Shown here piece after piece: positions 7,205-17,370 of a stretch of DNA of 64,000 nucleotides (the stretch's first letter is position 1; every line of letters starts with the position of its first letter). The position numbers and the translations under genes were made by a program. The notes under the pieces were generated by a model. The model saw only the letters and a list, made by a program, of their open reading frames with translations, was not told the origin of the DNA and did no database searches. This DNA is from a virus: IMG/VR virus record IMGVR_UViG_3300042197_002147, positions 1 through 64,000 of that record, one strand, 5' to 3'.

Positions 7205-8269
7205 ATGGCATATTTTAACTTTTTCCCAACAATAGAATATACATTCAACAACGAAAAAACTTTAGAAATGGTTGATATTTTTAGAAAGGTGTCTTTTACA
7301 CAAAATACACTAAATAATGAATCTATTTTTGACAGTTATTATTTGTCAGACGGTGGATCACCAGAAAAAACATCATTTGATTTGTATGGTTCTAGTGAAT
7401 TTTCTTGGATGCTGTTTGCTTCTAACAGATTTGTAAATCCTCATAAAGAATGGGCAAGAGAATATACATCATTGATATCAGAATTGAATTCAAAATATAA
7501 TGGAAAAACAATATACATCAGCAGAATTCCAAATCTTTTACCCGGAGATGTAATTTTTAAAATAACAAGAGCTGGTTGTTCTGGAAATACATCGCAAGAA
7601 ATTTACACTGGATGTAATTTTAGTTTTGAAAATCCAATACAGACTTACAAAATAATAAAAGAGTGGAATCAAGAATTTCGTTATTTAATATGTGTTGGTG
7701 GTTCAAGTTCCTATGAATTTGCAGTAGGAGACACTTTTGCTGTTTTGAGAAAAAATAGTGCTGGAGAATATAAACCAGTTTTGTTTGGAGATGGTATTGC
7801 GGATACATCACCCGGTACAGATGGTTTTGTAGACATAACAATAAATTCTGAAACATTTTCTATTTTTAGAATAGCAAAAATAGAAGAAGAAAAAAATACA
7901 ATAGTAAAATTTTTGAAAAATAGCATTGTTGTTTCGCCATATAGAAAAGTAAGTACAATGGCTAGTTCTTCCTCTACATTAACTAATTACTACGCAAATA
8001 CCAGTTCAAACATAACAACATATCCGTCAGGAGTTCCATCAACAAGTGCAACAGATTTTGGTGGAACCGTATTAGACTCGTACATGAGGAATGTATTATC
8101 AACAGAAGTGACATATAAAACAAAAATGCAAATAGAAATAGAAAAAAATGAAAAAGCATATAGTATAAAGGCCCTAAAACCAAAATACTTAAGCTCAGTT
8201 ATAGGAATGTTTACAGAAACAATAAATACTAATCAAGGAAGAGTTCTATCTCTTGAACTCAATATATAA
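7205..8269 (+). CDS. gp53: Baseplate wedge protein gp53
   Basis: A 354-residue protein. It begins MAYFNFFPTIEYTFN and contains EMVDIFRKVSF and, near residues 60-80, DLYGSSEFSWMLFASNRFV. These match the gp53 wedge family, in which an N-terminal YF-FFP motif precedes a segment about a wait-and-stack YGxxxxxWxxxxxN motif shared with LysM-like baseplate proteins. In T4, gp53 stitches six wedges around the hub. T4 gp53 is only 196 residues, so this version has an extra internal beta-rich region (about residues 115-260) with Ser-rich turns. The last ~50 residues (ALKPKYLSSVIGMF) return to the family pattern. The stop overlaps the next ATG (TAATG). Confidence 0.8.
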   Translation: MAYFNFFPTIEYTFNNEKTLEMVDIFRKVSFTQNTLNNESIFDSYYLSDGGSPEKTSFDLYGSSEFSWMLFASNRFVNPHKEWAREYTSLISELNSKYNGKTIYISRIPNLLPGDVIFKITRAGCSGNTSQEIYTGCNFSFENPIQTYKIIKEWNQEFRYLICVGGSSSYEFAVGDTFAVLRKNSAGEYKPVLFGDGIADTSPGTDGFVDITINSETFSIFRIAKIEEEKNTIVKFLKNSIVVSPYRKVSTMASSSSTLTNYYANTSSNITTYPSGVPSTSATDFGGTVLDSYMRNVLSTEVTYKTKMQIEIEKNEKAYSIKALKPKYLSSVIGMFTETINTNQGRVLSLELNI

Positions 8270-11200
8270 TGCCTGAAAATTTTGAATCATTACAATCTAA
8301 TACTCCCACACCATCTTTCCTAGTAAATGTTAAAATTCAAAGAAAAGACGGAAAGGGTTCCTACGATATATTTAAAAACGACACAATGGGTCGTGGCAAC
8401 GACATTGTTGCCGAAATAAAAATATTACAAAATCTGTTTAATCCATTTATTTCTGGTTATATTGAACTGTATGACAAGGGAGACTGGACAGGTGAATTAA
8501 ATTTAACAACCTTTGAAGACATTATTTTTAAGTTTTCATTAGACGAGAACAAACTAGTAGATTTAAAGTGTAGAATTTATGAAGCAAAATTGGTCAATGA
8601 TATAACCTATGCACCAAGAATCAATAACATAGAAAAAGCAAATTTGTATAGATTGGAATTTATATCTGAGCCAATATTTAATTTTCAGTTTAAAGAAAAC
8701 TTTTTGAAGGATAAAGATTTCATTGGTTTGATTGCAAAAAAGGGTTCTGGACAAGGAAAATTAAAGGGTCTAATAAATGAAATATCTGAAAAATATGATT
8801 TAAAACCAATAGAAATAGAATCAACACAAAACGGTGTTTGGATCAAAAAGGATGAAATCTCTTTACCAACCGGCGTTGAGCAAGGTCAATTTGACATATT
8901 GCATTTGTTGAACTATATTAGTTCTTATGCCATAAGTAAAGACAATCAATATGCTCCTAATTTCTTTTTATGGCAAGACTTAGATGGTTGGCATTTTAAA
9001 TCAATAGAAAAAATACTAAAAGATCAAAAAAATAAATCTAGAAACAATTTAGAGTATTTTATTCTCAACACCGATGATGAAATCGACCCAAGAAAAGTTA
9101 GATCTTTAACTGTACTAAATCAGTACAATAGTATGAGTTTATTGAAAGATCGGACTTTAAAAAGTTATTACAAGAGAGTAGAACCAAATTTTCAAGATCC
9201 ATATTCTGACTTTTTAGATTCTAATAAAGGTTATACCTACAGCATAATAGATTACGATTACCATAGAGATTACAATAAAGTAAATAGAATTGAAAACAAT
9301 AAACTAGTACCAAAATCTATTAGCACTTCTCCTAAAGTAAATGGTCTTTATAATTCGGTAAATCGTGTTCAAGATGAAGTTCATTCATATTACACAAACG
9401 ACAAATATAATACACCTTTTCATCTTTTTTATGACAACAATGCTGACCGTGGTTTTGGTGATACACCAGATCATCATGCTATAGTATGGTGGGATTATTT
9501 AGGAAGAACTGCTGATTCTAGATGGTCAAATGTTGCATGGCAACCACAGTTTGATGTTTGTGATTTAGACATAGAAAAATTGCACACAATTGAAACAAAA
9601 ATAAGAGAGCCACTTAGAGAAAAAAGAAGAGAATTTGCGAGAAAGAAAAATATAAAAAGAGAATGGGAAGTATATAGATGTGCAGTTTGTTGTTTGTCAT
9701 CTGCAAATTTTGGTGGCACAGCAGATGTAAAAATGTTAGAATCTTTAGATCCTTCTGGAATAACCTATAATTTATTTTATGGTCCAACTGGATTGTTTTC
9801 CGATTTGCAGCAGGGATATAAAGTAGTTGCTGCTGGTTCTTTTACGGACACAATTAACTATGATCCTAGTATAGTGGGTAGTCAAAATGGATTGACTTTT
9901 TCATATGACTTTACAAAGGAACCATATAATCAAACTATAGGTCAGTTTTATAACATGAAGGAGGAAGTGCCAAACTTCATAAAATATTCATTAGAACAAA
10001 GTTTAGCACTTTATGATCAAACAATAGATTACTATAACAGAAGAATAGAAATAATGCAGTCTTTTATAAACAATGCTGATGGTTATATATCTTCTGCAAA
10101 TTCTTATATTGCTTCAAATACATTTCCAATACCAGAGGGCGCAGATCCATATAGTCCGGTTATTTATTATCCGCTTAGAGGTAACGAGGGTCCAAAATAT
10201 GTCACAACTTGGCATGGTCCACTAGTTGAACCAAATTTTTATCCATTTCCACCAAGTTGGTATAATGTTAATATGCCAGAAACGCCGATGCCTTATGTGC
10301 AAATACCAAAAGGTAAGTACTTAAGATATTACAATTATAGTGATGGATTGGAAACAAAATATGTAGAAGAAACAGGAAAAACAATACTAGTAAGTAAATC
10401 AACAAAACAAATTCCTGGATTCGTGAAACAATGTTCAAAAGAACAATACATGCCAGGATATTTAAGAGCTATTAGGAATTTTGACACCATACAACAATTC
10501 GCTGGAAGACTCTGGAATTCTAGTACTGGAGATGCTTCTGGAAATGAAATAGCATTTATTAATCCATATAGGTATAACATTTCTCTTCGTGGTTTACTGG
10601 AGGGTTTGTGGTATGAACCACAAACTTTAGATTTTTATTCTGTTCCAGATGGAATACGATCAAATTACGAAGAAGCATCAAGAAGTTTAAGAGAATGTGT
10701 CAATAATGGTGAGTGTTTTAATGAACTTTGTTTTGATCCTCTTTATGTGGAAATAACACAAAGAATAGCAGAAAAAGAAATACAAATAGTAAGATTTGAA
10801 AGAGATTTGTACATTTATCTGAGAGATATTGTAAGAAATACATTTATTCCAAAGTGGAAAGAGTTTTATAAAGAATGGTGGAATAGAAAAAGTTTCTTTG
10901 CTTCTAAGCAAATTGGAACTAGTATTTTTAAAGGAATTCCAGAAGGAAGAGGTAATACTTTAACACAACCTCTATCTTTGTATAATATCAAAAAAATTAC
11001 AAGGAAAGAAATAAAGGGAAGCAGATATGAAATACTAGCAAAGTCTAAATTGGGAGTTACCGGGGCATCTGCTGGTGTTTGGCTATATGACATATTTTTT
11101 GGAAATAATAATTCTTCAAATCCAAATGATTTTGTACCACAAAATGGAAAAACATGGTGGGAAGATAATAAAATTCACCCATATTATAGTCAAAGGTATG

Positions 11201-13350
11201 ATAGTAGATACGGAAAATCCGCATTTGTTACTAAAAGATCTTTGAACAATTGGTATGTTTATAAAGATGCAAATCCTATTAATAATGGACCATATAAGAC
11301 AGATAATGTATTGCCCCTAAGAGATGAAGAACTAACACAAACAGCATTTATAATTGGAACACCAAGTGAAGTAAGAGATCTTGATGTCACAATTGACAAT
11401 CTTGGTTATGCTTTATCACACTTAGAGTACATGGAACCAATTGATGAAGTTGATTTTATTAATGGTTTTAATTTATTCGATGAAAATATTTTTGATAAAA
11501 AACCACCAAATATTAAAAAGGAAGAAATAAGTTCTTATGTTAGAATTGAATTCCAGAGTCCAATTGGTTTAGATAGAATAGCGGATTTCCCAGATAGTTT
11601 TGTTCGTGATGCTGGTTCTGAATATTTCTTACCATATTTAGTTCAAGTAACTGCTGGTCCAAATGGAAGACAAACAATAAGAAATAATGTTGTTGTAATA
11701 GGCATGGATCCTTATGGTTTTGATGTTGCAATTAAAAAATCAAAGGTAGAAAATAGAAATGATGCAAGAAATTATTCTTGGTGGAAAAGTTATTCTCCAG
11801 TTAATATTGGAACAGATTTAAGTGATGCTGGCATGGATTTATGGCCAGAAAACGGTTTCAATGTAGAAGCCCCATATTACACAACTGATGTTTCTTCAAC
11901 AATTCCACAATTAAAAGATGGGTATGCTTTTGATTTTTATTATTGGGAAAGAACTGGTACAAATACTAAAAATCCAGGCCTAGCAGCAACCGATATTGAT
12001 CATGAATATAGACAGTCTGCGTTGGGTAGTGGTTATTTGCTTTCATCCCACAAGAAAACAAAACCACACAGATCTTGGTGGTCTTTCTATATTCCATCTA
12101 ATCTATATTTCAAACAAAAAATGCTGAGTCCCGCTCTTGGTGGAGCATATGGTGCAATCACTGATTATGGTTTTGGAAGCTATTGGTATGGTGTTGGAAG
12201 AGGAATGTGGACAGATTTTACTTCTTATAGAGGTCCTGTCTTGGATTATTCTGGCCACGCAAGTAAAAACCAATTTGGTTATTGGTGGTACGATGGTCAT
12301 ATGGGATCAAATGCAAGTTTGACTCAAATGAACAACAGAGGAGATGACCGTTGGATTGATTTAGCAAATTCTGCTGACACAATACAATTGCTGAATTCCT
12401 ACGATTTGAATTCAAAAATTATTAAACAAGATAATGTAAATAATCAATATGAATCAGTAAAGGTTCACACGGAAAACTCAATACAGGAACTGCATCCACA
12501 ACTTAGACAGTATTTTGAAAATGATGTTTTGCACTGGTTAAATTGTGATTATGCTCTATATCGTCCTGGCTTACTCGCAGAGGATCTTTGGAAATACGAT
12601 TTAAGTGGAGAAACAGATTATGGAATAATCACACCCCCAGTAGATGAGGCAAATTATGATGTATTTGATCAAAATTTTGCAGCACAATTTGTTGTCTTTG
12701 GAAGATCAACAAGTTTATGTGATAAGTTTACATGCGCCAATCCAAATGGAGTAACCGATTCATCTGGTTGTCCAGAGGACAATCCTTATTGCAATTGTCC
12801 GGCACAAGATAGAATGCCAGATGAACCAGAACCAACATATTTGGAACTTTATAGTCTCTATAATAGTATAAGGGAATGCGAATTAATTGAAAAGAATTTG
12901 GGAGAAGAATATCTTGGATGTATTTGGATTGATCCCAATAATCCATGCAGTTGCAATTGTCCAGAAGTTGGTGAAAAGTTCCACGAATATCTAAAATATT
13001 CAAGAACATACTCTACTTTCTGGTCAACCCCACCACATGTTCCTTTACATAGAATAGCTTATATGAATCAATTAAGTTCTCAGCAAATACAAATATCAGT
13101 TGCTCCCACAAAAAATGTAAAAATAGGAGATCTGATCTATTTGTATCACGAAAACCCAAAAACAAATCAAGGAAGTAGTAAACTTTTCAAGAATAAAGAT
13201 AAAAATTTGGCAGGAAAATGGTTAGTAACTGGAATAAATCATAGTTTCTTGAAGGAATCTTTACAAGTAACGGAACTTATACTTTCAAGAGATAGTTTAC
13301 CTGTTTCACCAGACTTTGGTTCAAGTCCAGAAACGGCATATCTGTTATAA
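8269..13350 (+). CDS. Giant hub-like baseplate protein
   Basis: A 1693-residue protein. Residues 1-300 (SFLVNVKIQRKDG, NPFISGYIELYDKGDW, YRLEFISEPIFNFQF, FDILHLLNYISSYA) and the last ~100 residues (IGDLIYLYHENPKT, GKWLVTGINHSFLKESLQVTELIL) resemble gp27-like hub proteins that cap the tail tube and hold the spike. T4 gp27 is 391 residues. Here more than 1000 residues rich in Tyr, Trp, Asn and Pro separate the two ends. A cysteine cluster (CDKFTC, CPEDNPYCNC, PCSCNC) lies at about 1482-1574. No lysozyme motif is seen. It sits between gp53 and gp25, where marine T4-like phages also carry a large structural gene. It could act as hub, hub-to-fibre connector or tail-tip adhesin. Confidence 0.65.
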   Translation: MPENFESLQSNTPTPSFLVNVKIQRKDGKGSYDIFKNDTMGRGNDIVAEIKILQNLFNPFISGYIELYDKGDWTGELNLTTFEDIIFKFSLDENKLVDLKCRIYEAKLVNDITYAPRINNIEKANLYRLEFISEPIFNFQFKENFLKDKDFIGLIAKKGSGQGKLKGLINEISEKYDLKPIEIESTQNGVWIKKDEISLPTGVEQGQFDILHLLNYISSYAISKDNQYAPNFFLWQDLDGWHFKSIEKILKDQKNKSRNNLEYFILNTDDEIDPRKVRSLTVLNQYNSMSLLKDRTLKSYYKRVEPNFQDPYSDFLDSNKGYTYSIIDYDYHRDYNKVNRIENNKLVPKSISTSPKVNGLYNSVNRVQDEVHSYYTNDKYNTPFHLFYDNNADRGFGDTPDHHAIVWWDYLGRTADSRWSNVAWQPQFDVCDLDIEKLHTIETKIREPLREKRREFARKKNIKREWEVYRCAVCCLSSANFGGTADVKMLESLDPSGITYNLFYGPTGLFSDLQQGYKVVAAGSFTDTINYDPSIVGSQNGLTFSYDFTKEPYNQTIGQFYNMKEEVPNFIKYSLEQSLALYDQTIDYYNRRIEIMQSFINNADGYISSANSYIASNTFPIPEGADPYSPVIYYPLRGNEGPKYVTTWHGPLVEPNFYPFPPSWYNVNMPETPMPYVQIPKGKYLRYYNYSDGLETKYVEETGKTILVSKSTKQIPGFVKQCSKEQYMPGYLRAIRNFDTIQQFAGRLWNSSTGDASGNEIAFINPYRYNISLRGLLEGLWYEPQTLDFYSVPDGIRSNYEEASRSLRECVNNGECFNELCFDPLYVEITQRIAEKEIQIVRFERDLYIYLRDIVRNTFIPKWKEFYKEWWNRKSFFASKQIGTSIFKGIPEGRGNTLTQPLSLYNIKKITRKEIKGSRYEILAKSKLGVTGASAGVWLYDIFFGNNNSSNPNDFVPQNGKTWWEDNKIHPYYSQRYDSRYGKSAFVTKRSLNNWYVYKDANPINNGPYKTDNVLPLRDEELTQTAFIIGTPSEVRDLDVTIDNLGYALSHLEYMEPIDEVDFINGFNLFDENIFDKKPPNIKKEEISSYVRIEFQSPIGLDRIADFPDSFVRDAGSEYFLPYLVQVTAGPNGRQTIRNNVVVIGMDPYGFDVAIKKSKVENRNDARNYSWWKSYSPVNIGTDLSDAGMDLWPENGFNVEAPYYTTDVSSTIPQLKDGYAFDFYYWERTGTNTKNPGLAATDIDHEYRQSALGSGYLLSSHKKTKPHRSWWSFYIPSNLYFKQKMLSPALGGAYGAITDYGFGSYWYGVGRGMWTDFTSYRGPVLDYSGHASKNQFGYWWYDGHMGSNASLTQMNNRGDDRWIDLANSADTIQLLNSYDLNSKIIKQDNVNNQYESVKVHTENSIQELHPQLRQYFENDVLHWLNCDYALYRPGLLAEDLWKYDLSGETDYGIITPPVDEANYDVFDQNFAAQFVVFGRSTSLCDKFTCANPNGVTDSSGCPEDNPYCNCPAQDRMPDEPEPTYLELYSLYNSIRECELIEKNLGEEYLGCIWIDPNNPCSCNCPEVGEKFHEYLKYSRTYSTFWSTPPHVPLHRIAYMNQLSSQQIQISVAPTKNVKIGDLIYLYHENPKTNQGSSKLFKNKDKNLAGKWLVTGINHSFLKESLQVTELILSRDSLPVSPDFGSSPETAYLL

Positions 13351-13353
13351 ATA
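13346..13353 (+). promoter_or_regulatory. T4-type late promoter before gp25
   Basis: Exact TATAAATA overlaps the stop codon of the hub-like gene and ends 8 nt before the gp25 ATG at 13362. Initiation about 6 nt downstream would give an mRNA with only a few bases before the start codon and no Shine-Dalgarno sequence. It would head the gp25-gp6-gp7-gp8 wedge block. Confidence 0.6.
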
Positions 13354-13361
13354 ATTAGCAA

Positions 13362-13748
13362 ATGAAGATAATAAGAAACAATTTTTCAGATTTACCGATG
13401 TTCTTAAGTAAAAACTTTTTTACTAATGATATAAATTTGAAAAAAGACTCAATTTCAATAAAAGAATCAATAAAAAATATAGTTTTGACTAGAGTTGGTG
13501 AACGACCTTTTGATTTAAATTTTAGTGGTTACATATATGATATGTTATTTGAAAATGTTTTAGACTCTGACATTGTTCACTATAAAGTTCATATATCAAA
13601 TATAGTAAATTTGTATGAGCCTAGAGTTCAAGTAAATGATGTTTTAATAGAAAACGAAAACAAAACTATAACTGTAGAAATTATTTACGAAATAATAAGT
13701 TTAGAAAAAGTAGATTCAGTAACAATAAACATCGAGAGGACTCGTTAA
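13362..13748 (+). CDS. gp25: Baseplate wedge protein gp25
   Basis: A 128-residue member of the gp25/lysozyme-like wedge family. Family features are DSISIKESIKNIVLTRVGERPFDLNFSG, where the N-xx-T-xx-GERPF segment is the strongest signature, then a C-terminal strand region (VHISNIVNLYEPRVQVNDVLI). gp25 is part of the wedge core bundle with gp6 and gp53 and is proposed to start sheath assembly. Length is close to T4 gp25 (132). The stop overlaps the start of gp6 (TAATG), consistent with fixed-ratio synthesis of wedge partners. A late promoter motif lies just upstream, and no Shine-Dalgarno sequence precedes the ATG. Confidence 0.9.
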   Translation: MKIIRNNFSDLPMFLSKNFFTNDINLKKDSISIKESIKNIVLTRVGERPFDLNFSGYIYDMLFENVLDSDIVHYKVHISNIVNLYEPRVQVNDVLIENENKTITVEIIYEIISLEKVDSVTINIERTR

Positions 13749-15496
13749 TGACTTATCCAAATAGCCAACCACAATTAGGTTCTTTAGATTTTGAAACTAT
13801 TAAATCAAATTTAACAAGCTACCTAAGACAACAATCTATTATTAAAGACTACGCATACGAGGGATCTGTTATGCAAACTCTCGTAAACTTACTGGCGTAT
13901 AATACATTTTACTACGCATATTATTCAAATATGATTGCAAGTGAAATGTTTTTAGATTCTGCACAAAGAATAGATTCTGTTGTTTCTTTAGTAAAACCTC
14001 TGGGATATACTGTTCCCGGACCAACTTCTTCTAGGGCAAAATTAAGACTAACAGGTGTCACTGACACAGTAATAGGAAAACATCAATCTTTTTCTGGAAC
14101 AACTATAGACGGTGTAAATTACATATTTTATACATTAAATGATTATAATGTAGATGCAGATGGTGCTGTAACCATAGATGTATATGAAGGAAAAGAGTTA
14201 GTTTATCTTGACAATTCAGGAAATGGTTTCGATGTCGATACTATTGTAAATTTAGATCAGCAAAAATATTTTATACTAGACAACACAATAGATCTTTCTA
14301 CTTTAGTTGTTGAGGTCAAGAGAGCAGGAGAAACCATATTTTATGAGTGGAAATTATCATCAAACATAGGATCTCCGTTTGATATAGATCAAAAAATATA
14401 TTTTGTTGAAAGATTGAGTGACGGATTTGCAATACAATTTGGAAAAGAAAATAAGTTAGGTCTTTCACTGCAAAGCGGTGACAAGATCAAAATAAGATAT
14501 TTGACATCAAGTGGTGCTTCTTCTAATACTATTAATATTTTTAATTTAGTACAACCAGCAAATTTTTCTTATGGTAATTTGGTAATAAATCTAATAGAAA
14601 CATCGTCTGGTGGTTTAAATGAACCTTCTCTTGATATGGTAAAGTTTCTTGCTCCGAAACTATTTTCAGCACAAGGAAGAGCAGTAACAAAAAATGACAT
14701 AAAGGCCATTTTACTTGAAGCGCAAAAAGTACAAAGTTTAGATGACTTCAATGTATTTGGTGGTGAAGAATTATTTCCACCAAGATTTGGTAGAGTTTTT
14801 GTTTCAATGAGGCCAGGAACAACACAGACTACAATACAAAATATATTAGATTTCTTAAAAGAAAGATGTGTTATAACAATTTTACCAGAATATGTTGAAC
14901 CAAAACAATCTAATGTTTTCATAAGATATACAGCAAATTATCAAAATCAATATTCAAATTCTAGAGAAAAAGAAAATAAACTAGAACAACTTAAAACATA
15001 TGTTGATACTAATTTTTTAAATAGAAATGTTTTTAATGCATCTGTTGATGCAGAACAAATTAAAAATTCAGTAGAATCTAATATTGACAATGTTCAAATA
15101 AATTTAAGTTCGTTTGAAATATTTTTTAGAGAAGTAAAAGTTCCAGAAGATGGTCAATATTCTTATAATTTTGGAAACGAAATACAAGTAAATTTAATTG
15201 ATAACTACGCAATAACAAATACATTTGTATTTAAAGATGGTTCAGTTGGAACACTTAGAATACAAGTTAATCAATCATCTCCCAGAAATACATTTATTCC
15301 ATTAAAAGCATATGATACAAATAATTTAGAATTATCTGGTGATTTTGGAAGAGTAAATATAAAAAATGGAACAATAGAAATAAATGATATAGCACAGACT
15401 GCATATGTTCTGACAATACCATTCAAAAACAAGTACTTTACAGCAAATTTAAACAATATCATTAATTTTTATCAAACTGAGGTTAGTTTTGTATGA
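13748..15496 (+). CDS. gp6: Baseplate wedge protein gp6
   Basis: A 582-residue gp6 homologue of the gpJ-like family. The N-terminus contains LDFETIKSNLTSYLRQQSII, DYAYEGSVMQTLVNLLAYNTF and NMIASEMFLDSAQRIDSVVS, which is the standard start of gp6/J proteins. A mid-region follows, then near residues 300-375 FLAPKLFSAQGRAVTKNDIK and GRVFVSMRPG, the conserved domain that closes the inner baseplate ring. gp6 dimers form the ring that holds the T4 baseplate together. Length is near T4 gp6 (660). It sits between gp25 (TAATG overlap) and the gp7-like gene (ATGA overlap). Confidence 0.92.
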   Translation: MTYPNSQPQLGSLDFETIKSNLTSYLRQQSIIKDYAYEGSVMQTLVNLLAYNTFYYAYYSNMIASEMFLDSAQRIDSVVSLVKPLGYTVPGPTSSRAKLRLTGVTDTVIGKHQSFSGTTIDGVNYIFYTLNDYNVDADGAVTIDVYEGKELVYLDNSGNGFDVDTIVNLDQQKYFILDNTIDLSTLVVEVKRAGETIFYEWKLSSNIGSPFDIDQKIYFVERLSDGFAIQFGKENKLGLSLQSGDKIKIRYLTSSGASSNTINIFNLVQPANFSYGNLVINLIETSSGGLNEPSLDMVKFLAPKLFSAQGRAVTKNDIKAILLEAQKVQSLDDFNVFGGEELFPPRFGRVFVSMRPGTTQTTIQNILDFLKERCVITILPEYVEPKQSNVFIRYTANYQNQYSNSREKENKLEQLKTYVDTNFLNRNVFNASVDAEQIKNSVESNIDNVQINLSSFEIFFREVKVPEDGQYSYNFGNEIQVNLIDNYAITNTFVFKDGSVGTLRIQVNQSSPRNTFIPLKAYDTNNLELSGDFGRVNIKNGTIEINDIAQTAYVLTIPFKNKYFTANLNNIINFYQTEVSFV

Positions 15497-17355
15497 TTAT
15501 TAATCCGAACCCACAAAATATAAATCATGCAATTCAGGCTTTAGGTATTTTACTTGAATCCGAATTTACTGATATTTTAAATACATCATCTACTTCCAAT
15601 TCTTTTGATTCTCCTGCGGAACCACCAACTTCTCCGGGCTTAGGTCTTCCTTTAAATTTAAATTCAAGTTACTGTGGTATAAACTTCGACATAACTCGTT
15701 ATATACCTCTTTGGGTTGTATATGAAAAAAATCAAAGAATAAGTGAAGGAGAAACACAACCAATTAGTATATTTGATTTTTTACAAAAATACTATAATTG
15801 GTTGTATTGTGACTTGAGTGGTGGCGGGGAGTACAATTTATCCTATGATTTGTTGGATTTAATTGATATAGAAAAAACAAAAACAGAATACTATAAGAAA
15901 TTTTTAAAAACTTTTGTAGATGGTGCTCCTGAAAGTATTTTAGATACTGTAACAACCACTGCTTTTGAAAGTTTTGTAAAAGACATAAGAAAAAATGTTT
16001 ATATCAGAAAAACAACAAAAGAAGCTGTAGTTTATTTTTTCAAGACATTATTTGAAATAAATGAAAATGATATCAAAATATATTTTCCAAAAGAAAATAT
16101 GTTAAGATTGAATGGTGGAAAATTTGATTCTGATAATTTCAATTTTACATACAAACCAAAGAAAAAATTAACTGACTTTTCGGATGTTCCTAATTTTTCT
16201 TCAACTACACAGACCAATATTGTAACTGCAAAAAATATATTTTTAGGTAATTATACATTAGATGGTGCTACATTTGGAAATTTTGAAACAAATTTGCAAA
16301 TTTCGCCAGTAAATTCTCAATATTGTATTTCTGTTAAATCCTCTACACCCCCTACACAAAATAGGCATAGATTTTATAGTAGGAGTATTAGCGGCATCAG
16401 GGAAAACTTATTAGAACCGGCAAAATGGTATAAAGCAAGCATTGTCGTTAAAAAATTAAGTGGTCAGTTAAATTGGATATTTTTTAGGGTTGCCAGAGCA
16501 GAACGATTTGGAGCTGGTGTATTTTTTGATATTCAAAATGGTGTTGTTGGAAAAGAAACCCCCTACAATCCTACCTTTAAGGGATCAATTGATAATTTAC
16601 AGAATGGTTGGTACAAATGTTCAATAACATTCAGAACAGACGAGATTGGCACTACAGTTCCAACTCTGCACTTTTTTGCTATTAGTTTTTCACTGAGCGA
16701 TGGACCATTTGTGACATCCATCAACACTGATCCAATTGGAACCTTATATACTCATGTTCCCGGATCAACGGATTGTGATATTTATATATCAAATAGTGAA
16801 ATAGTTTTAATAGATCAGTTAGATATTGGTGATTATTCGACAATAAATCATTTGGGTGGGTCTGCTTTAAATGTTGGTAGATTACAGGATAGCGATTGGA
16901 TACAAGATTATTCATATTTACTTAAAGTTGGTCAACCAGTAGAAAATTATGTAGAATCATATAAAGAAATATTACATCCAGCTGGACTAAGAGTTGTGTA
17001 TGAAAAGGAAATGACCGATTATGAAGGTCCAGGAGAAGGGGAAGATAGCAGTTTTATATGCGAATATCCCATTCTCAAAAACTATTCAGCTTATCAATTA
17101 GGCATAACTTATAACACAGTTGTTGGTTCTTTTGCTGGTGTTTCTTTGTATGGACTAACATGTTGTGATGGATATAGTTCTGGATTTACTTTAGGATTTA
17201 CTGGTCCTGCTTACTATTTTCCTAATTGGAATGGTAGTATAAATTCATTTAATTTTAATGATATAAATATCTTTGACTTTTTTACAATGTGTTTTATTTC
17301 TGGATTTACTAGTCCAAATGAAGGCATAACATGTGCTACGGCCCCATGTGAATAA
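15493..17355 (+). CDS. gp7: gp7-like baseplate wedge protein with inserted beta domain
   Basis: A 620-residue protein in the gp7 position between gp6 and gp8. Residues 60-200 (FDFLQKYYNWLYCD, YKKFLKTFVDGAPESIL, KEAVVYFFKTLFEIN, DIKIYFPKENML) match the conserved segment found in marine T4-like wedge proteins of this position. Residues about 235-455 look like an inserted jelly-roll carbohydrate-binding-type domain: AKWYKASIVVKKLSG, FFDIQNGVVG, LQNGWYKCSITF. The NGWYxCSxTF element is typical of phage adhesin modules. The C-terminus is Gly/Phe-rich with several Cys. T4 gp7 is 1032 residues, so assignment rests mainly on order and the N-terminal pattern. Confidence 0.65.
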   Translation: MIINPNPQNINHAIQALGILLESEFTDILNTSSTSNSFDSPAEPPTSPGLGLPLNLNSSYCGINFDITRYIPLWVVYEKNQRISEGETQPISIFDFLQKYYNWLYCDLSGGGEYNLSYDLLDLIDIEKTKTEYYKKFLKTFVDGAPESILDTVTTTAFESFVKDIRKNVYIRKTTKEAVVYFFKTLFEINENDIKIYFPKENMLRLNGGKFDSDNFNFTYKPKKKLTDFSDVPNFSSTTQTNIVTAKNIFLGNYTLDGATFGNFETNLQISPVNSQYCISVKSSTPPTQNRHRFYSRSISGIRENLLEPAKWYKASIVVKKLSGQLNWIFFRVARAERFGAGVFFDIQNGVVGKETPYNPTFKGSIDNLQNGWYKCSITFRTDEIGTTVPTLHFFAISFSLSDGPFVTSINTDPIGTLYTHVPGSTDCDIYISNSEIVLIDQLDIGDYSTINHLGGSALNVGRLQDSDWIQDYSYLLKVGQPVENYVESYKEILHPAGLRVVYEKEMTDYEGPGEGEDSSFICEYPILKNYSAYQLGITYNTVVGSFAGVSLYGLTCCDGYSSGFTLGFTGPAYYFPNWNGSINSFNFNDINIFDFFTMCFISGFTSPNEGITCATAPCE

Positions 17356-17370
17356 AACTAAGGATAAAAA

